Below are positions 1 through 8,796 of a stretch of DNA of 64,000 bases, one piece after another. The DNA is taken from the NCBI GenBank assembly GCA_018000995.1, contig JAGNIU010000005.1, positions 82,314 through 146,313 on the forward strand. The letters run 5' to 3'. Under the pieces are notes generated by a model. It did not search any database. It had not been told where the DNA came from and was given only the letters and a program-made list of their open reading frames with translations. Position 1 is the stretch's first letter. Every line of letters starts with the position of its first letter. Source of the DNA: Bacteroidia bacterium. Lineage in GTDB: Bacteria > Bacteroidota > Bacteroidia > B-17B0 > Aurantibacillaceae. A program made the translations under genes and the position numbers.

Positions 1-1
1 T

Positions 2-289
2 GATAAAGATTTATCTCAACTCATTTTAGCTTACGAACCGGTTTGGGCTATTGGTACCGGCGAAACAGCAACTCCTCAACAAGCACAGGAAATGCATCAA
101 CATGTTAGACAAACTATAAAAGAATTATTTTCGGCTGAGGTGGCTTTACAAATTCCCATTTTATACGGCGGAAGTTGCAATGCACAAAACGCATCCGAAT
201 TATTTGCTTGTGCTGATATTGATGGCGGATTAATTGGTGGCGCATCTTTAAAGGCCGACGATTTTAGCAAAATCATCCGTTCGTTTTGA
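2..289 (+). CDS. tpiA: triosephosphate isomerase, C-terminal part (5' end outside window)
   Basis: This is the C-terminal 95 residues of triosephosphate isomerase, which interconverts dihydroxyacetone phosphate and glyceraldehyde 3-phosphate in glycolysis and gluconeogenesis. The frame is open from base 2. The fragment starts just before the signature [11 protein letters not shown], which holds the catalytic glutamate and the start of flexible loop 6. The phosphate-binding YGGS and GGLIGGAS motifs follow, and the protein ends in IIRSF. An internal ATG at 92 is not a real start because the conserved active-site motif lies upstream of it. The next gene is prmA, and a tpiA-prmA order is familiar in Bacteroidota. 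Only the truncation by the window edge is unusual. Confidence 0.96.
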   Translation, partial: DKDLSQLILAYEPVWAIGTGETATPQQAQEMHQHVRQTIKELFSAEVALQIPILYGGSCNAQNASELFACADIDGGLIGGASLKADDFSKIIRSF

Positions 290-384
290 AAAAGTTATTG
301 GTTATACAGTTATCAGTTATTCGTTACACTATTATAACCTTATAACTAACAACCAATAACCTAATAACTATATAACCGATAACC
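290..384. repeat. AT-rich palindromic spacer repeat (AACC/ATA family, copy 1)
   Basis: The whole tpiA-prmA gap is made of short related units such as GTTATTGGTTAT on the left and ATAACCAATAACC on the right. The two halves are roughly reverse complements, so the transcript can fold. The same kind of sequence fills the gaps before parA (33102-33168) and before the second POT transporter (55508-55595). Confidence 0.6.
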
Positions 385-1212
385 TTGAACTACATTCAAT
401 ATACTTTTACGGTTTCTCCTCCTGAACCAGGTTCCGATATTTTAATTTCTTCTATTGCCGAAATGGGTTTCGATAGTTTTGAAACTAATGATAAAGGTTT
501 CATCGCTTATATTCCCGAAAATCTAAATTCTAATATCAACTTAAACGAATTTACGTTCGAAGATTTTAAATACACTTTCACCACCGAAAAGATGGCGCAA
601 GTGAATTGGAATGAAGAATGGGAAAAGAACTTTTCACCGGTTATTGTAAATGATGATTGCATCATCCGCGCTCCGTTTCACGAGATAGAAAAAAAGTATA
701 AGTATGATATTATCATCATGCCTAAGATGAGTTTTGGTACCGGACATCACGATACCACTTGGCTCATGTGCAAAAATATGCTCGACTTCGATTTTAAAAA
801 CAAAACTGTTTTTGATATGGGTTGCGGCACAGGTGTATTAGCTATTCTCGCTAAAAAATTAGAAGCAACAAACATTACCGGAAACGATATTGATGAATGG
901 TCGGTTGAAAATGCAATCGAAAATTGCGCCACTAATAATTGTAGTGATATTAAAATTGAGATGGGTGATGCCAATCTTTTAACTACAAAAAGTGCTTACG
1001 ATTTCATTTTAGCGAACATCAATAAAAATGTATTAAAGTCTTATATACCTGATTTAGCCAAATCATTAAAAACGGGTGGTCATTTGTTTATTTCCGGCTT
1101 CTTTAAAACAGATTGTGAAGAGTTAATCAATTTAGCTTCAAGTCATTATTTAACCCTGCATAAACAAGAGGTTAAGGGTGATTGGGCTATGTTATGCTTC
1201 CTAAAAAAGTAG
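385..1212 (+). CDS. prmA: ribosomal protein L11 methyltransferase
   Basis: PrmA is a cytosolic enzyme that uses S-adenosylmethionine to methylate ribosomal protein L11. The 275-residue protein has the expected layout: an N-terminal substrate-recognition region, then a Rossmann methyltransferase domain. The family signature MSFGTGHHDTT is near residues 114-124, the SAM-binding VFDMGCGTGVLAIL near 142-155, and the motif-IV-like LANINKNVL near 210. The start is a TTG at 385 directly after the palindromic spacer. No in-frame ATG lies upstream of the conserved N-terminus, so TTG is the best choice. It follows tpiA on the same strand and may be cotranscribed with it. Confidence 0.93.
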   Translation: MNYIQYTFTVSPPEPGSDILISSIAEMGFDSFETNDKGFIAYIPENLNSNINLNEFTFEDFKYTFTTEKMAQVNWNEEWEKNFSPVIVNDDCIIRAPFHEIEKKYKYDIIIMPKMSFGTGHHDTTWLMCKNMLDFDFKNKTVFDMGCGTGVLAILAKKLEATNITGNDIDEWSVENAIENCATNNCSDIKIEMGDANLLTTKSAYDFILANINKNVLKSYIPDLAKSLKTGGHLFISGFFKTDCEELINLASSHYLTLHKQEVKGDWAMLCFLKK

Positions 1213-1293
1213 TTTCCGTTTAGAAATACCCTTTTCTACCCTTAATTATTCATAAAATCTGAAAATTATCACCTTTATCTCCTAATCTTCAAT

Positions 1294-1301
1294 TAAATTT
1301 G
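1294..1301 (+). promoter_or_regulatory. -7 promoter element for trxB
   Basis: The octamer TAAATTTG matches the Bacteroidota -7 consensus TAnnTTTG. It lies 25 bases before the ATG at 1327, which would leave a leader of roughly 20 bases. No clear -33 TTTG is visible at the usual 19-21 base distance. Confidence 0.55.
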
Positions 1302-1326
1302 CAGCGAAATAAACTTGAACTTTACT

Positions 1327-2268
1327 ATGTCTTCTGATAATATTCTTAAATGCCTAATCATAGGCTCTGGTCCTGCCGGATACACCGCGGGCATATACGC
1401 AGCACGCGCCGATTTAAAACCTGTAATGTATACAGGAATGCAGCCTGGCGGACAACTAACTATTACAACTGAAGTTGAAAATTATCCCGGTTACCCAAAA
1501 GGAACTCAAGGTCCGGAAATGATGGAAGACTTTAAACAACAAGCTGAACGTTTTGGTACAGATGTACGTTTTGGTTACGTAAGTAAAGTTGATTTTACAG
1601 GACCCGTTCATAAAGTTTGGGTTGATGAAAAAACTGAAATACAAGCACACACTGTTATTATTGCAACAGGGGCTTCTGCAAAATGGTTAGGTATACCAAG
1701 TGAACAACGTTTAAACGGATTTGGTGTTTCTGCTTGTGCGGTTTGTGATGGTTTCTTTTTTAAAGGACAAGATGTTGCTATTGTTGGTGCGGGTGATACT
1801 GCGGCAGAAGAAGCAACTTACTTAGCAAAACTTTGTAAAAAAGTTTACATGATTGTTCGTCGCGGTGAAATGCGTGCCAGTAAAGCTATGCAAACCCGTG
1901 TTTTAAATACACCAAACATTGAAGTGCTTTGGGATTCTGAAACACAAGAAATTTTAGGTGATAAAGGAGTTAGCGGCGCATTAATTAAAAACATTAAAAC
2001 AGGTGAAGTACGTAACATAGCTGTTACAGGTTTCTTCGTTGCTATTGGCCATACACCCAACACCGATATTTTTAAAGGTTGGATTGATATGGATGAGCAA
2101 GGTTATATTAAACCTTTACCTGGTACAAGTAAAACAAATATTAAAGGTGTGTTTGCAGTAGGTGATGCAGCCGATAAAGTTTACCGTCAAGCCGTAACTG
2201 CCGCAGGTAGCGGATGTATGGGTGCATTGGATGCAGAACGTTATTTAGCAGACATTGGCATACATTAA
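1327..2268 (+). CDS. trxB: thioredoxin-disulfide reductase
   Basis: TrxB is an NADPH-dependent FAD enzyme that keeps cytosolic thioredoxin reduced. The protein shows the FAD-binding GSGPAGYTAG near its N-terminus, the redox-active CAVCDG pair near residues 137-140, the NADPH-binding GAGDTAAEEA, and the C-terminal FAD motif GVFAVGDAADK followed by AVTAAGSGCMGALDAERYL. Length, about 313 residues, is normal for the low-molecular-weight family. An upstream TTG at 1315 is in frame, but the ATG at 1327 gives MSSDNILKCLIIGSGPAG and fits the promoter at 1294 better. The gap before it separates it from prmA, so it is probably transcribed on its own. Confidence 0.96.
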   Translation: MSSDNILKCLIIGSGPAGYTAGIYAARADLKPVMYTGMQPGGQLTITTEVENYPGYPKGTQGPEMMEDFKQQAERFGTDVRFGYVSKVDFTGPVHKVWVDEKTEIQAHTVIIATGASAKWLGIPSEQRLNGFGVSACAVCDGFFFKGQDVAIVGAGDTAAEEATYLAKLCKKVYMIVRRGEMRASKAMQTRVLNTPNIEVLWDSETQEILGDKGVSGALIKNIKTGEVRNIAVTGFFVAIGHTPNTDIFKGWIDMDEQGYIKPLPGTSKTNIKGVFAVGDAADKVYRQAVTAAGSGCMGALDAERYLADIGIH

Positions 2269-2307
2269 TTGTTTAATACAGCGATTTTTAGTAAATTTAT
2301 ATACAGA

Positions 2308-3036
2308 ATGCGTTTAATAGTTTTAATATTCATTTTTAGTTTAAGTTCAATGGTTGGATTTGCACAGCGTTTTGCCGATCAGATACCGGGCATTAAACGT
2401 TATACTGTAGATGAGGCTTTTGATCCGAGTTTAGGAATTAAAATGTATAATAAATTAGTTCCGTCAATTGGTGGCGATTCTATCCGTTACAATAACGCCG
2501 GTTACAATTTACAAGGCTGGCAGGAAGATTATTACATAAACGGAAAACTTTTACACAAAGGTTTTTATGTAGATGGTCAAATAAAAGTGTTTAAGAATTT
2601 TTACGAGAACGGACAAATTGAAAGAAGTATTATTGTTTCTGATCCTGCGCGTTGTTCGGTAGATATTTATTATCCGAGTGGAACTGTTCGTACTCAAATA
2701 TTATATTTTAGCGGCAATGCTCAAAACGAATATTCTTTCTTCCCAAATGGAAATAAAGCAGCGGTTATTGAAAAAGATAAAGAGGCTCAGTATATTTATA
2801 AAGACAGTCGCTTTTACGAAAACGGCGCCCCAGCAAAAGAATTTTCTATTGTAGATAAGAAGACCAAAAAATACGTAGAGAAAGAATATTACGAAAACGG
2901 TAAAGTAAAAGTAGAAGGTTATATGAGTTACAAGCCTGAATCAAAAGACTTCCAAAAAGAAGGCGAATGGGCTTATTACAACGAAAAAGGCCAAATCGTT
3001 AAAAAAGAAAAATACAAAAACGGACAACTTCAATAG
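2308..3036 (+). CDS. secreted MORN-repeat (YwqK-like) protein
   Basis: The function is unknown. The protein has a signal peptide (MRLIVLIFIFSLSSMVGFAQ) and then a chain of about seven short repeats of the type 'YYENGKVKVEG': YYINGKLLHKG, FYENGQIERS, YYPSGTVRTQ, FYENGAPAKE, EYYENGKVKVEG, YYNEKGQIVKK and YKNGQLQ. These resemble MORN_2/YwqK repeats, which form short beta-hairpins and are common in Bacteroidota exported proteins. The frame is open from a TTG at 2269, immediately after the trxB stop. The ATG at 2308 gives a clean signal peptide, so I use it. Whether it is cotranscribed with trxB is unclear. Its likely location is the periplasm or cell surface. Confidence 0.8.
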   Translation: MRLIVLIFIFSLSSMVGFAQRFADQIPGIKRYTVDEAFDPSLGIKMYNKLVPSIGGDSIRYNNAGYNLQGWQEDYYINGKLLHKGFYVDGQIKVFKNFYENGQIERSIIVSDPARCSVDIYYPSGTVRTQILYFSGNAQNEYSFFPNGNKAAVIEKDKEAQYIYKDSRFYENGAPAKEFSIVDKKTKKYVEKEYYENGKVKVEGYMSYKPESKDFQKEGEWAYYNEKGQIVKKEKYKNGQLQ

Positions 3037-3040
3037 TTTT

Positions 3041-3064
3041 GTCAGGTCGAGCGTAGTCGAGACC
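3041..3064. repeat. short dispersed repeat (GAGCGTAG family, copy 1)
   Basis: The sequence GTCAGGTCGAGCGTAGTCGA with trailing GACC contains the core GAGCGTAGTCGA. A related palindromic copy (GAGCGTAGCCGA) occupies 41706-41757. It is richer in G and C than the surrounding spacer. Confidence 0.55.
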
Positions 3065-3154
3065 GTAATCAACACTCTCCCTTTAACATCTTATTTAATT
3101 TTAACCCTATTCAGAGGTTTATTTTTTGAACTTTAATCTGAATTAAAATTACCC

Positions 3155-4591
3155 ATGCGCATATTATTATTTTTATTACTTCCATTTTTATCCTTTTCAC
3201 AAACTGTTACGATTGAACAGGTAGTTGAAACATGGAAAGCCGATAAAGTTTTAGCGAACAGTACTTTTGCTTTTTGTGTTTTAGATGCAGAAACAGGAAC
3301 CATGTTAAAGGAACACAACCAACATGTTTCTGTAATACCCGCTTCAACATTAAAAGTTATTACAACCGGCGCAGCTTTAGGTACACTAGGGAAATTTTAC
3401 CGCTACGATACCCGCATTTATTTTACCGGAACATTTGATAAAGAGACCGGCGTTTTAAATGGTGATATTATTATTCGTGGTTCGGGCGACCCCACCTTAA
3501 ACTCAGAGTTATTCTCCAATAAAAAAGACACAACCGATATCACATACAAATGGGCTGAGGTGTTAGCCAAAAAAGGACTCAAAGAATTAAAAGGGAAAAT
3601 TATAGGCGATGCTTCTTGTTACGAACAACACATTCCTGCCAATTGGATTTGGGGCGACATAAGTAATTATTTTGGAGTTGCACCTTGCGGTTTATCTTTC
3701 AACGATAATTTGTACAGTATTATTTTTCAAAGTAAAGAAACAGGAAGTAAAGCCACTATATTGGATGTAAAACCGAAATACAAAAGCATAACATTAGAAC
3801 ACGATGACGATGTGAAAGCTGCAGGAAAAGAAGATGACGCTTATGTAACAGGCGATCCTTTCGGGAATAAAAAAAGAATAAAAGGAACAATTCCTCCAAA
3901 CAAAAAAGAATTAGAAGTGCGAGCTGCCCTACCCGACCCGGCTTTATTATGTGCTGAGTTTTTAGAAACATCATTAAATACTTTAGGAATTAAAACCCCT
4001 TCACTTTGTGCAAAAAGTAATTACGATAACGAAAATCCGGATGTGAAAAGAGAAAAACTATTAATGCATTCTCATTATTCACCGGCTCTCGAAAAAATAG
4101 TTTTTTACACTAATCTTACCAGCAATAATTTGTTTTGCGAAACCCTTTTAAAAACTATGGGTAAAGGCAGTAATTATTCAGGTATCGAAAAAGCAAAAGA
4201 ATATTGGAAAGGTAAAGGTCTCGATGTTTCCGAATTATATATGGTAGATGGAAATGGTTTATCTAGAGCTAATACTGTTACTACCAGTTTTGAAGCCAAC
4301 TTACTTTACAAAATGTATCACGATTCTGTTTTATTTAAACCTTTTTATAATTCATTACCACAAGCCGGAATTAGTGGCAGCATGCGGAATATTGGTAAAG
4401 GTACTTTCATTGAAAAAAACATGAAAGCTAAAACCGGTTACATAAGCAGAGCCCGTGGTTATTGCGGTTACGTGAAAACTAAAGCAGGTAAGGATTTATG
4501 TTTTTCGGTACTATTCAATAATTACAACTGCAATCCAAGCGAAATGAAGGCTAAAATAGAGACTTTTCTCATTGCGCTTGCTGACTTATAA
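3155..4591 (+). CDS. dacB: D-alanyl-D-alanine carboxypeptidase/endopeptidase (PBP4 type, S13)
   Basis: This periplasmic serine peptidase trims or cleaves cross-links in peptidoglycan. The 478-residue protein begins with a signal peptide (MRILLFLLLPFLSFSQ). All three penicillin-binding signatures are visible: SxxK as STLK (Ser near residue 63, in PASTLKVITTG), SxN as SNN (near 323), and KTG within AKTGYISRARG (near 426). The long insertion between SxxK and SxN is typical of the PBP4/S13 family. The ATG at 3155 is the natural start. It stands alone after a repeat-bearing gap and is followed 18 bases later by the YihY gene, which has its own promoter. Confidence 0.93.
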   Translation: MRILLFLLLPFLSFSQTVTIEQVVETWKADKVLANSTFAFCVLDAETGTMLKEHNQHVSVIPASTLKVITTGAALGTLGKFYRYDTRIYFTGTFDKETGVLNGDIIIRGSGDPTLNSELFSNKKDTTDITYKWAEVLAKKGLKELKGKIIGDASCYEQHIPANWIWGDISNYFGVAPCGLSFNDNLYSIIFQSKETGSKATILDVKPKYKSITLEHDDDVKAAGKEDDAYVTGDPFGNKKRIKGTIPPNKKELEVRAALPDPALLCAEFLETSLNTLGIKTPSLCAKSNYDNENPDVKREKLLMHSHYSPALEKIVFYTNLTSNNLFCETLLKTMGKGSNYSGIEKAKEYWKGKGLDVSELYMVDGNGLSRANTVTTSFEANLLYKMYHDSVLFKPFYNSLPQAGISGSMRNIGKGTFIEKNMKAKTGYISRARGYCGYVKTKAGKDLCFSVLFNNYNCNPSEMKAKIETFLIALADL

Positions 4592-4595
4592 TTCG

Positions 4596-4603
4596 TATTT
4601 TTG
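4596..4603 (+). promoter_or_regulatory. -7 promoter element, near-leaderless start of the YihY gene
   Basis: TATTTTTG matches TAnnTTTG and ends only six bases before the ATG at 4610. Transcription would begin at or next to the start codon. The element lies in the 18-base gap after dacB. Confidence 0.55.
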
Positions 4604-4609
4604 TAGAGT

Positions 4610-5929
4610 ATGGCAAATGTAGTCACCGTTTTTAAAAAAGGATGGAGTTTCTTAACTGAACGTCTCTGGGTAGTTCGTTTAGATAAGATGAATAAACGTC
4701 ATGGTTTTTTTGTAAAGCAATTACGTGTTTTTTCTTTAGCGATAAAAGGATTTAACGAAGACAATTGTTTAACCCGCGCAACTGCTCTTACCTTTTATAC
4801 TTTATTTTCAATTGTACCTGTGTTAGCCGTGGTGTTTGCCATTGCAAAAGGTTTTGGTTATGATGAAACTTTAAAACAACAAATAGCCACAGGAGCCTCA
4901 GAATATTCTACCGTATTAAACCAAGCTTTCATTTATGCTGACTCTATGTTAGAAAATGCTAAGGGTGGAGTCATTGCCGGTATTGGAGTATTATTATTAT
5001 TATGGTCGGTTATATCTTTATTAATAAACATTGAAAATAGTTTTAATGATATATGGGAAATAAAAATCGGAAGAACCTGGTACCGTAAATTAACCGATTA
5101 CACTACTATCATGATTGTGGCGCCTATCTTCTTAATTGTATCAGGTGGTTTAACGGTTGCCATTCAAACCAAAGTATTAGACCCTTACTTTTTTTCGAAT
5201 GCCGCGCCAATCGTTTTAAAACTAATTTCGTTTTTCATGATTTGTTTGGTGTTCACATTTCTATACATCGTTTTACCAAACACGCGCGTCACTTTTAAAT
5301 CCGCTTTTACTGCTGCTGTTTTCGCTACTATTTTATTTGAATTATTAGAATGGGCTTATGTCAGCTTTCAAATTGGCACCATGCGCATGAATGCTATTTA
5401 TGGAAGTTTTGCTGCTCTGCCTTTATTTTTAATTTGGATTCAATACAGTTGGTACATTGTTTTATTTGGTGCAGAGTTGGCTTTCGCTAACCAAAATGTT
5501 GACCATTACGAATTAGAAAATGAAATCAAGAACATCAGCGTTCGTTACAAACGTGTTATTGCTTTAATGGTTTGTAATAATGTGGTGAAGAAATTTCAAA
5601 CCGGAATAAAACCTCCTACAGCTTTTGAAATTGCACAAGCTTTAGATTTACCTGTACGTTTAGCCAGAACCGTTATTAACGAATTAGTAGAAACAAAACT
5701 ATTATCGGAAGTAAAAACCACAAACGATAAAGAAATCGCATATCAACCGGGTATTTCAGATTCACTTCTCACCATAAAATTTGTAATTAACCGCTTGGAT
5801 GAAAAAGGTGTTAATGAATTACCAATTACTGATGAAAAAGAATTAGCCATCATTAACCGCCTGTTAAAAGATCTGGATAATGTGATGAGCGATGAAAAAG
5901 GAAATGTTTTAGTAAAAGACATTGCGTAG
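4610..5929 (+). CDS. YihY/virulence factor BrkB family membrane protein
   Basis: This is an inner-membrane protein of the YihY/BrkB family, whose function is not settled. The N-terminal 70 residues are basic. About six hydrophobic helices follow between residues 60 and 300, including GVIAGIGVLLLLWSVISLLI and the conserved NxIYGSFAALPLFLIWIQ region. The family signature ATALTFYTLFSIVPVLAVVFA is intact. After the last helix there is a soluble tail of about 130 residues that looks like a winged-helix module (FEIAQALDLPVRLARTVINELVETKLL). Such an extension is common in Bacteroidota members, whereas the short proteobacterial form lacks it. The stop overlaps the DUF5683 start by one base. Confidence 0.88.
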   Translation: MANVVTVFKKGWSFLTERLWVVRLDKMNKRHGFFVKQLRVFSLAIKGFNEDNCLTRATALTFYTLFSIVPVLAVVFAIAKGFGYDETLKQQIATGASEYSTVLNQAFIYADSMLENAKGGVIAGIGVLLLLWSVISLLINIENSFNDIWEIKIGRTWYRKLTDYTTIMIVAPIFLIVSGGLTVAIQTKVLDPYFFSNAAPIVLKLISFFMICLVFTFLYIVLPNTRVTFKSAFTAAVFATILFELLEWAYVSFQIGTMRMNAIYGSFAALPLFLIWIQYSWYIVLFGAELAFANQNVDHYELENEIKNISVRYKRVIALMVCNNVVKKFQTGIKPPTAFEIAQALDLPVRLARTVINELVETKLLSEVKTTNDKEIAYQPGISDSLLTIKFVINRLDEKGVNELPITDEKELAIINRLLKDLDNVMSDEKGNVLVKDIA

Positions 5930-6516
5930 TGCATAAATTTAAATTCATATTTTTTATTGCTTTTGTTTTTTCTAGCTCGACTGCTTTTTCACAAAGCGAT
6001 ACCGTTAAAGTTGATAACCTGCCTGCCGGCAAGGCAGGAAAGAAAAACAAGAAAGCTATTTATGGTGAAGCGCGCAAAGCTACTATCATGAGCGCTATTG
6101 TTCCCGGTTTAGGACAAGCATACAACCGCAAGTGGTGGAAAGTGCCTATTGTTTATGCAGGCTTGGGAGGATTTGGTTATTTGCTTTATACCAATCAACA
6201 AAACTTTTCTTACTACGGAAAAAATCTAAAAGCGGAGAACGACGGCGACCCAAACACTATTAACGAAACTAAATACAGTAGCGACCAATTATTAAGTTTA
6301 AAAAACGATTTCCGAAAATACCGCGATTTAGGAGCTATTGGTTGTGCCATTATTTATGTATTGAATATTGTTGACGCCAACGTGGATGCACATCTTAAAA
6401 CATTTGATGTAAGTGATGATTTAAGTCTGGAGTTAAAACCCTACAACAACGTGTATTGTTTTAATAACAAGGTGGGAATGCAAACAGGTGTTTCAATAAA
6501 TTTAAAATTCAAATAA
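5929..6516 (+). CDS. DUF5683 domain protein with an in-frame palindromic repeat
   Basis: The function is unknown. A signal peptide (MHKFKFIFFIAFVFSSSTAFSQ) starts from a GTG that overlaps the preceding stop by one base. The core from residue 43 on (RKATIMSAIVPGLGQAYNRK) is the DUF5683 signature, with a hydrophobic hairpin around residues 66-85 and another near 143-150. In many Bacteroidota this gene sits between parB and dapB. Here dapB follows four bases later, but parAB lie about 27 kb away. Bases 6018-6038 are a GC-rich palindromic repeat that is translated in frame as part of NLPAGKAGKK, between the signal peptide and the domain. Confidence 0.85.
   Translation: MHKFKFIFFIAFVFSSSTAFSQSDTVKVDNLPAGKAGKKNKKAIYGEARKATIMSAIVPGLGQAYNRKWWKVPIVYAGLGGFGYLLYTNQQNFSYYGKNLKAENDGDPNTINETKYSSDQLLSLKNDFRKYRDLGAIGCAIIYVLNIVDANVDAHLKTFDVSDDLSLELKPYNNVYCFNNKVGMQTGVSINLKFK
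6018..6038. repeat. GC-rich palindrome inside the DUF5683 reading frame
   Basis: CCTGCCT and AGGCAGG form inverted arms around GCCGGC plus one A. The base composition differs sharply from the AT-rich gene around it, and the translation (LPAGKAG) falls in the linker between the signal peptide and the conserved domain. Confidence 0.7.
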
Positions 6517-6520
6517 GATT

Positions 6521-7237
6521 ATGAAAATTGTTTTGTTAGGTTACGGAAAAATGGGAAAGGAAATTGAAAAAATTGCTGTTGCCCGTAAACATGAAATTAT
6601 TTTGAAAGTGGACGAGAACAACCACAACTCCATTACCAAAGAACAATTAGCTGCGGCTGATGTTGCCATTGAATTTAGCACCCCTCACACCGTAGAAGAA
6701 AATATTTACAAATGTTTTAATGCCAACTTACCAATTGTTGTTGGGACAACCGGTTGGTACGATAATTTTGAAAAGATAACATCAGATTGTAAAAAAGGAA
6801 ATCACGCTTTATTTCACGCTACCAATTTTAGCGTTGGTGTGAATTTGTTTTTTAAAGTGAATAAATATTTAGCGGAACTGATGAACAACTACCCTGATTA
6901 CAATGTCAGCATGGAAGAAATTCATCACATTCATAAATTAGATAAACCAAGCGGAACAGCTATTACATTGGCGAATCAAGTCATTGAAAAAATAAACCGT
7001 AAAACAAACTGGAGTATAGATCCAGCAAAGAAACAGGATACTCCAACACTTTTTATTGAAGATAAAAGAGAAGGCGAAGTACCGGGCACGCATATTTTAA
7101 AATACACTTCTCCAATAGATGACATCGAAATAATGCACAAAGCCCACAACCGCAAAGGCTTTGCATTAGGCGCCGTAATGGCCGCTGAATTCCTTCATAA
7201 TAAAAAAGGGATTTATACGATGAGTGATTTGATTTAG
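6521..7237 (+). CDS. dapB: 4-hydroxy-tetrahydrodipicolinate reductase
   Basis: DapB catalyses the NAD(P)H-dependent reduction step of the diaminopimelate/lysine pathway in the cytosol and so feeds peptidoglycan and lysine synthesis. Visible motifs are the nucleotide-binding LLGYGKMGKEI at the N-terminus, VVGTTGW near residues 77-83, ATNFSVGVNLFF, and the catalytic/substrate-binding EEIHHIHKLDKPSGTA near 131-146. The 238 residues match the short Bacteroidota form. It follows DUF5683 by four bases, so YihY-DUF5683-dapB is probably one transcription unit. Confidence 0.96.
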   Translation: MKIVLLGYGKMGKEIEKIAVARKHEIILKVDENNHNSITKEQLAAADVAIEFSTPHTVEENIYKCFNANLPIVVGTTGWYDNFEKITSDCKKGNHALFHATNFSVGVNLFFKVNKYLAELMNNYPDYNVSMEEIHHIHKLDKPSGTAITLANQVIEKINRKTNWSIDPAKKQDTPTLFIEDKREGEVPGTHILKYTSPIDDIEIMHKAHNRKGFALGAVMAAEFLHNKKGIYTMSDLI

Positions 7238-7269
7238 GGATTTTGGCATGGTTGTTGTAAAATATAAGT

Positions 7270-8796
7270 ATGAAAAAACTTTTTACACTAATATTGTTTT
7301 TAACTCTTAATTCGTTTTCTCAAAATTGCGTTAATGCAGATTTTGAAGAAGGTTCTTTAACCAATCCTACAACTCCAAGTACAATTGTTGTTACTACAAT
7401 TAATGCTGTTAACGGTTGGACTATAAATGGCGGGGTAAATTCGGGAGGAGTTAATTCTTGCAACCTAAATTTATGTTGCCCTTCAAATCCAAGCAACGTG
7501 AAATTAATGTCAACCTCCCCGACTATTGGTTATATTGATCCAAACATTGGCCCCACTTATCCAATATTTTCAGTATACGGTCCCTTTTCAAATCCGAATT
7601 CAAATCCATATTCACTTAGTCATGGGAGTTGGTTTTGTAAATTAAACGATGACGTAGGTAATAACGCAATTCAAAGAATTAGGAGTACCGACTATTTTAA
7701 TCAGCCCTTTTATCGTTTCAAATATGTAGCAATTCTACCCGTAATGCATGGTGTTAATCACTCCTGCTGCACTGCCCCTGTAATGAAAATTGTTCTAAAA
7801 GATGCATTTGGAAACCCAATAAGTGTTCCTAATTTTTCAATAACACCAACAACAGCCTGTTCAACACCTTTCACTTGGTCAGTATGTCCTGGAAATAGCA
7901 ATTATGTGTTTTCACCTTGGAAAATAATATTACTCCCGCCTTCAACTACTACAATTAGTGTAACAGAGATAACTGTAGCTGATTGTGGAGATGGGCTTCA
8001 TTCAGCTTATGCGTATGTAGATTATGAATGCGAAACCTTCTTTTGGTATCCTGTTAGCACTGGCCCTCCATCCCCTAACAATGTTCCTATAACTATATGT
8101 GGTAGTACATGTACCCCTTTATCCGGGCCACCTGGACTAAGTTCTTATTTATGGAGTGGGCCAGATGTAAATGTTAATGGAGCGACAACACAATCAGTTA
8201 ATGCATGTGTAAGCGGTGCATATACATTAACTGTAAACGCTCCTACCTTTATTAACCCCGTACCTATGACATTTACTTTGAATTTTGTTCCTTCACCGAC
8301 TGTGTCATTAACATCCTCTCAATCCACAGCCTGTGTTGGAGGAAACACAATTTCATTAACAGGTTCTCCTTCTGGTGGGTCTTATACCGGCTCTTTTGTA
8401 ACAGGAAATACTTTTAATCCTTCTTCCGTCGGAAATTATTCTGTAAGCTATACTTATACAGATACCAATGGTTGTTCTGATACAGCTTCATCAAATATTA
8501 ATATTATTACATGCGCTACTGGAATAAATAATTTAGCATCATCACATTTCAATGCAGACTTATATCCTCAACCAACAAAAGATGTTGTAAATATTAATTT
8601 GATAAATTCTTTCAATAAAAATATTGAAGTAAAAATATTTGATATCACCGGAAAAGAAATTGAGAAAAAAGAATTAGAAGTTTCTCAAAGTAAAACTCAA
8701 TTTTCAACTCTACATCTATCAAACGGAATCTACATCCTCCAACTAAAAAATTCTCAAGGACAGGTTGCTGTTAAGAGATTGGTTGTTTCAAGGTAA
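7270..8796 (+). CDS. secreted T9SS cargo protein with Ig-like region
   Basis: This is an exported protein of unknown role. It has a signal peptide (MKKLFTLILFLTLNSFSQ), then about 250 residues rich in Pro, Ser, Asn and Cys that match no family I recognise. A PKD/Ig-like stretch follows (PSPTVSLTSSQSTACVGG; SYTGSFVTGNTFNPSSVGNYSVSYTYTDTNGCSDTA, given here in pieces). The C-terminal 80 residues are a type A T9SS sorting domain with the usual landmarks: LYPQPTKDVVNI, VKIFDITGKEI, LSNGIYILQL and a basic end (KRLVVSR). It is therefore predicted to cross the outer membrane by T9SS and be anchored or released at the surface. The many cysteines suggest disulfide bonds. It lies 32 bases downstream of dapB. 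Confidence 0.85.
   Translation: MKKLFTLILFLTLNSFSQNCVNADFEEGSLTNPTTPSTIVVTTINAVNGWTINGGVNSGGVNSCNLNLCCPSNPSNVKLMSTSPTIGYIDPNIGPTYPIFSVYGPFSNPNSNPYSLSHGSWFCKLNDDVGNNAIQRIRSTDYFNQPFYRFKYVAILPVMHGVNHSCCTAPVMKIVLKDAFGNPISVPNFSITPTTACSTPFTWSVCPGNSNYVFSPWKIILLPPSTTTISVTEITVADCGDGLHSAYAYVDYECETFFWYPVSTGPPSPNNVPITICGSTCTPLSGPPGLSSYLWSGPDVNVNGATTQSVNACVSGAYTLTVNAPTFINPVPMTFTLNFVPSPTVSLTSSQSTACVGGNTISLTGSPSGGSYTGSFVTGNTFNPSSVGNYSVSYTYTDTNGCSDTASSNINIITCATGINNLASSHFNADLYPQPTKDVVNINLINSFNKNIEVKIFDITGKEIEKKELEVSQSKTQFSTLHLSNGIYILQLKNSQGQVAVKRLVVSR

Noticed and set aside
290..384. CRISPR-like array of short repeats
   Set aside because: Units are 8-12 bases, degenerate and not separated by unique spacers of constant length; no cas genes are nearby.
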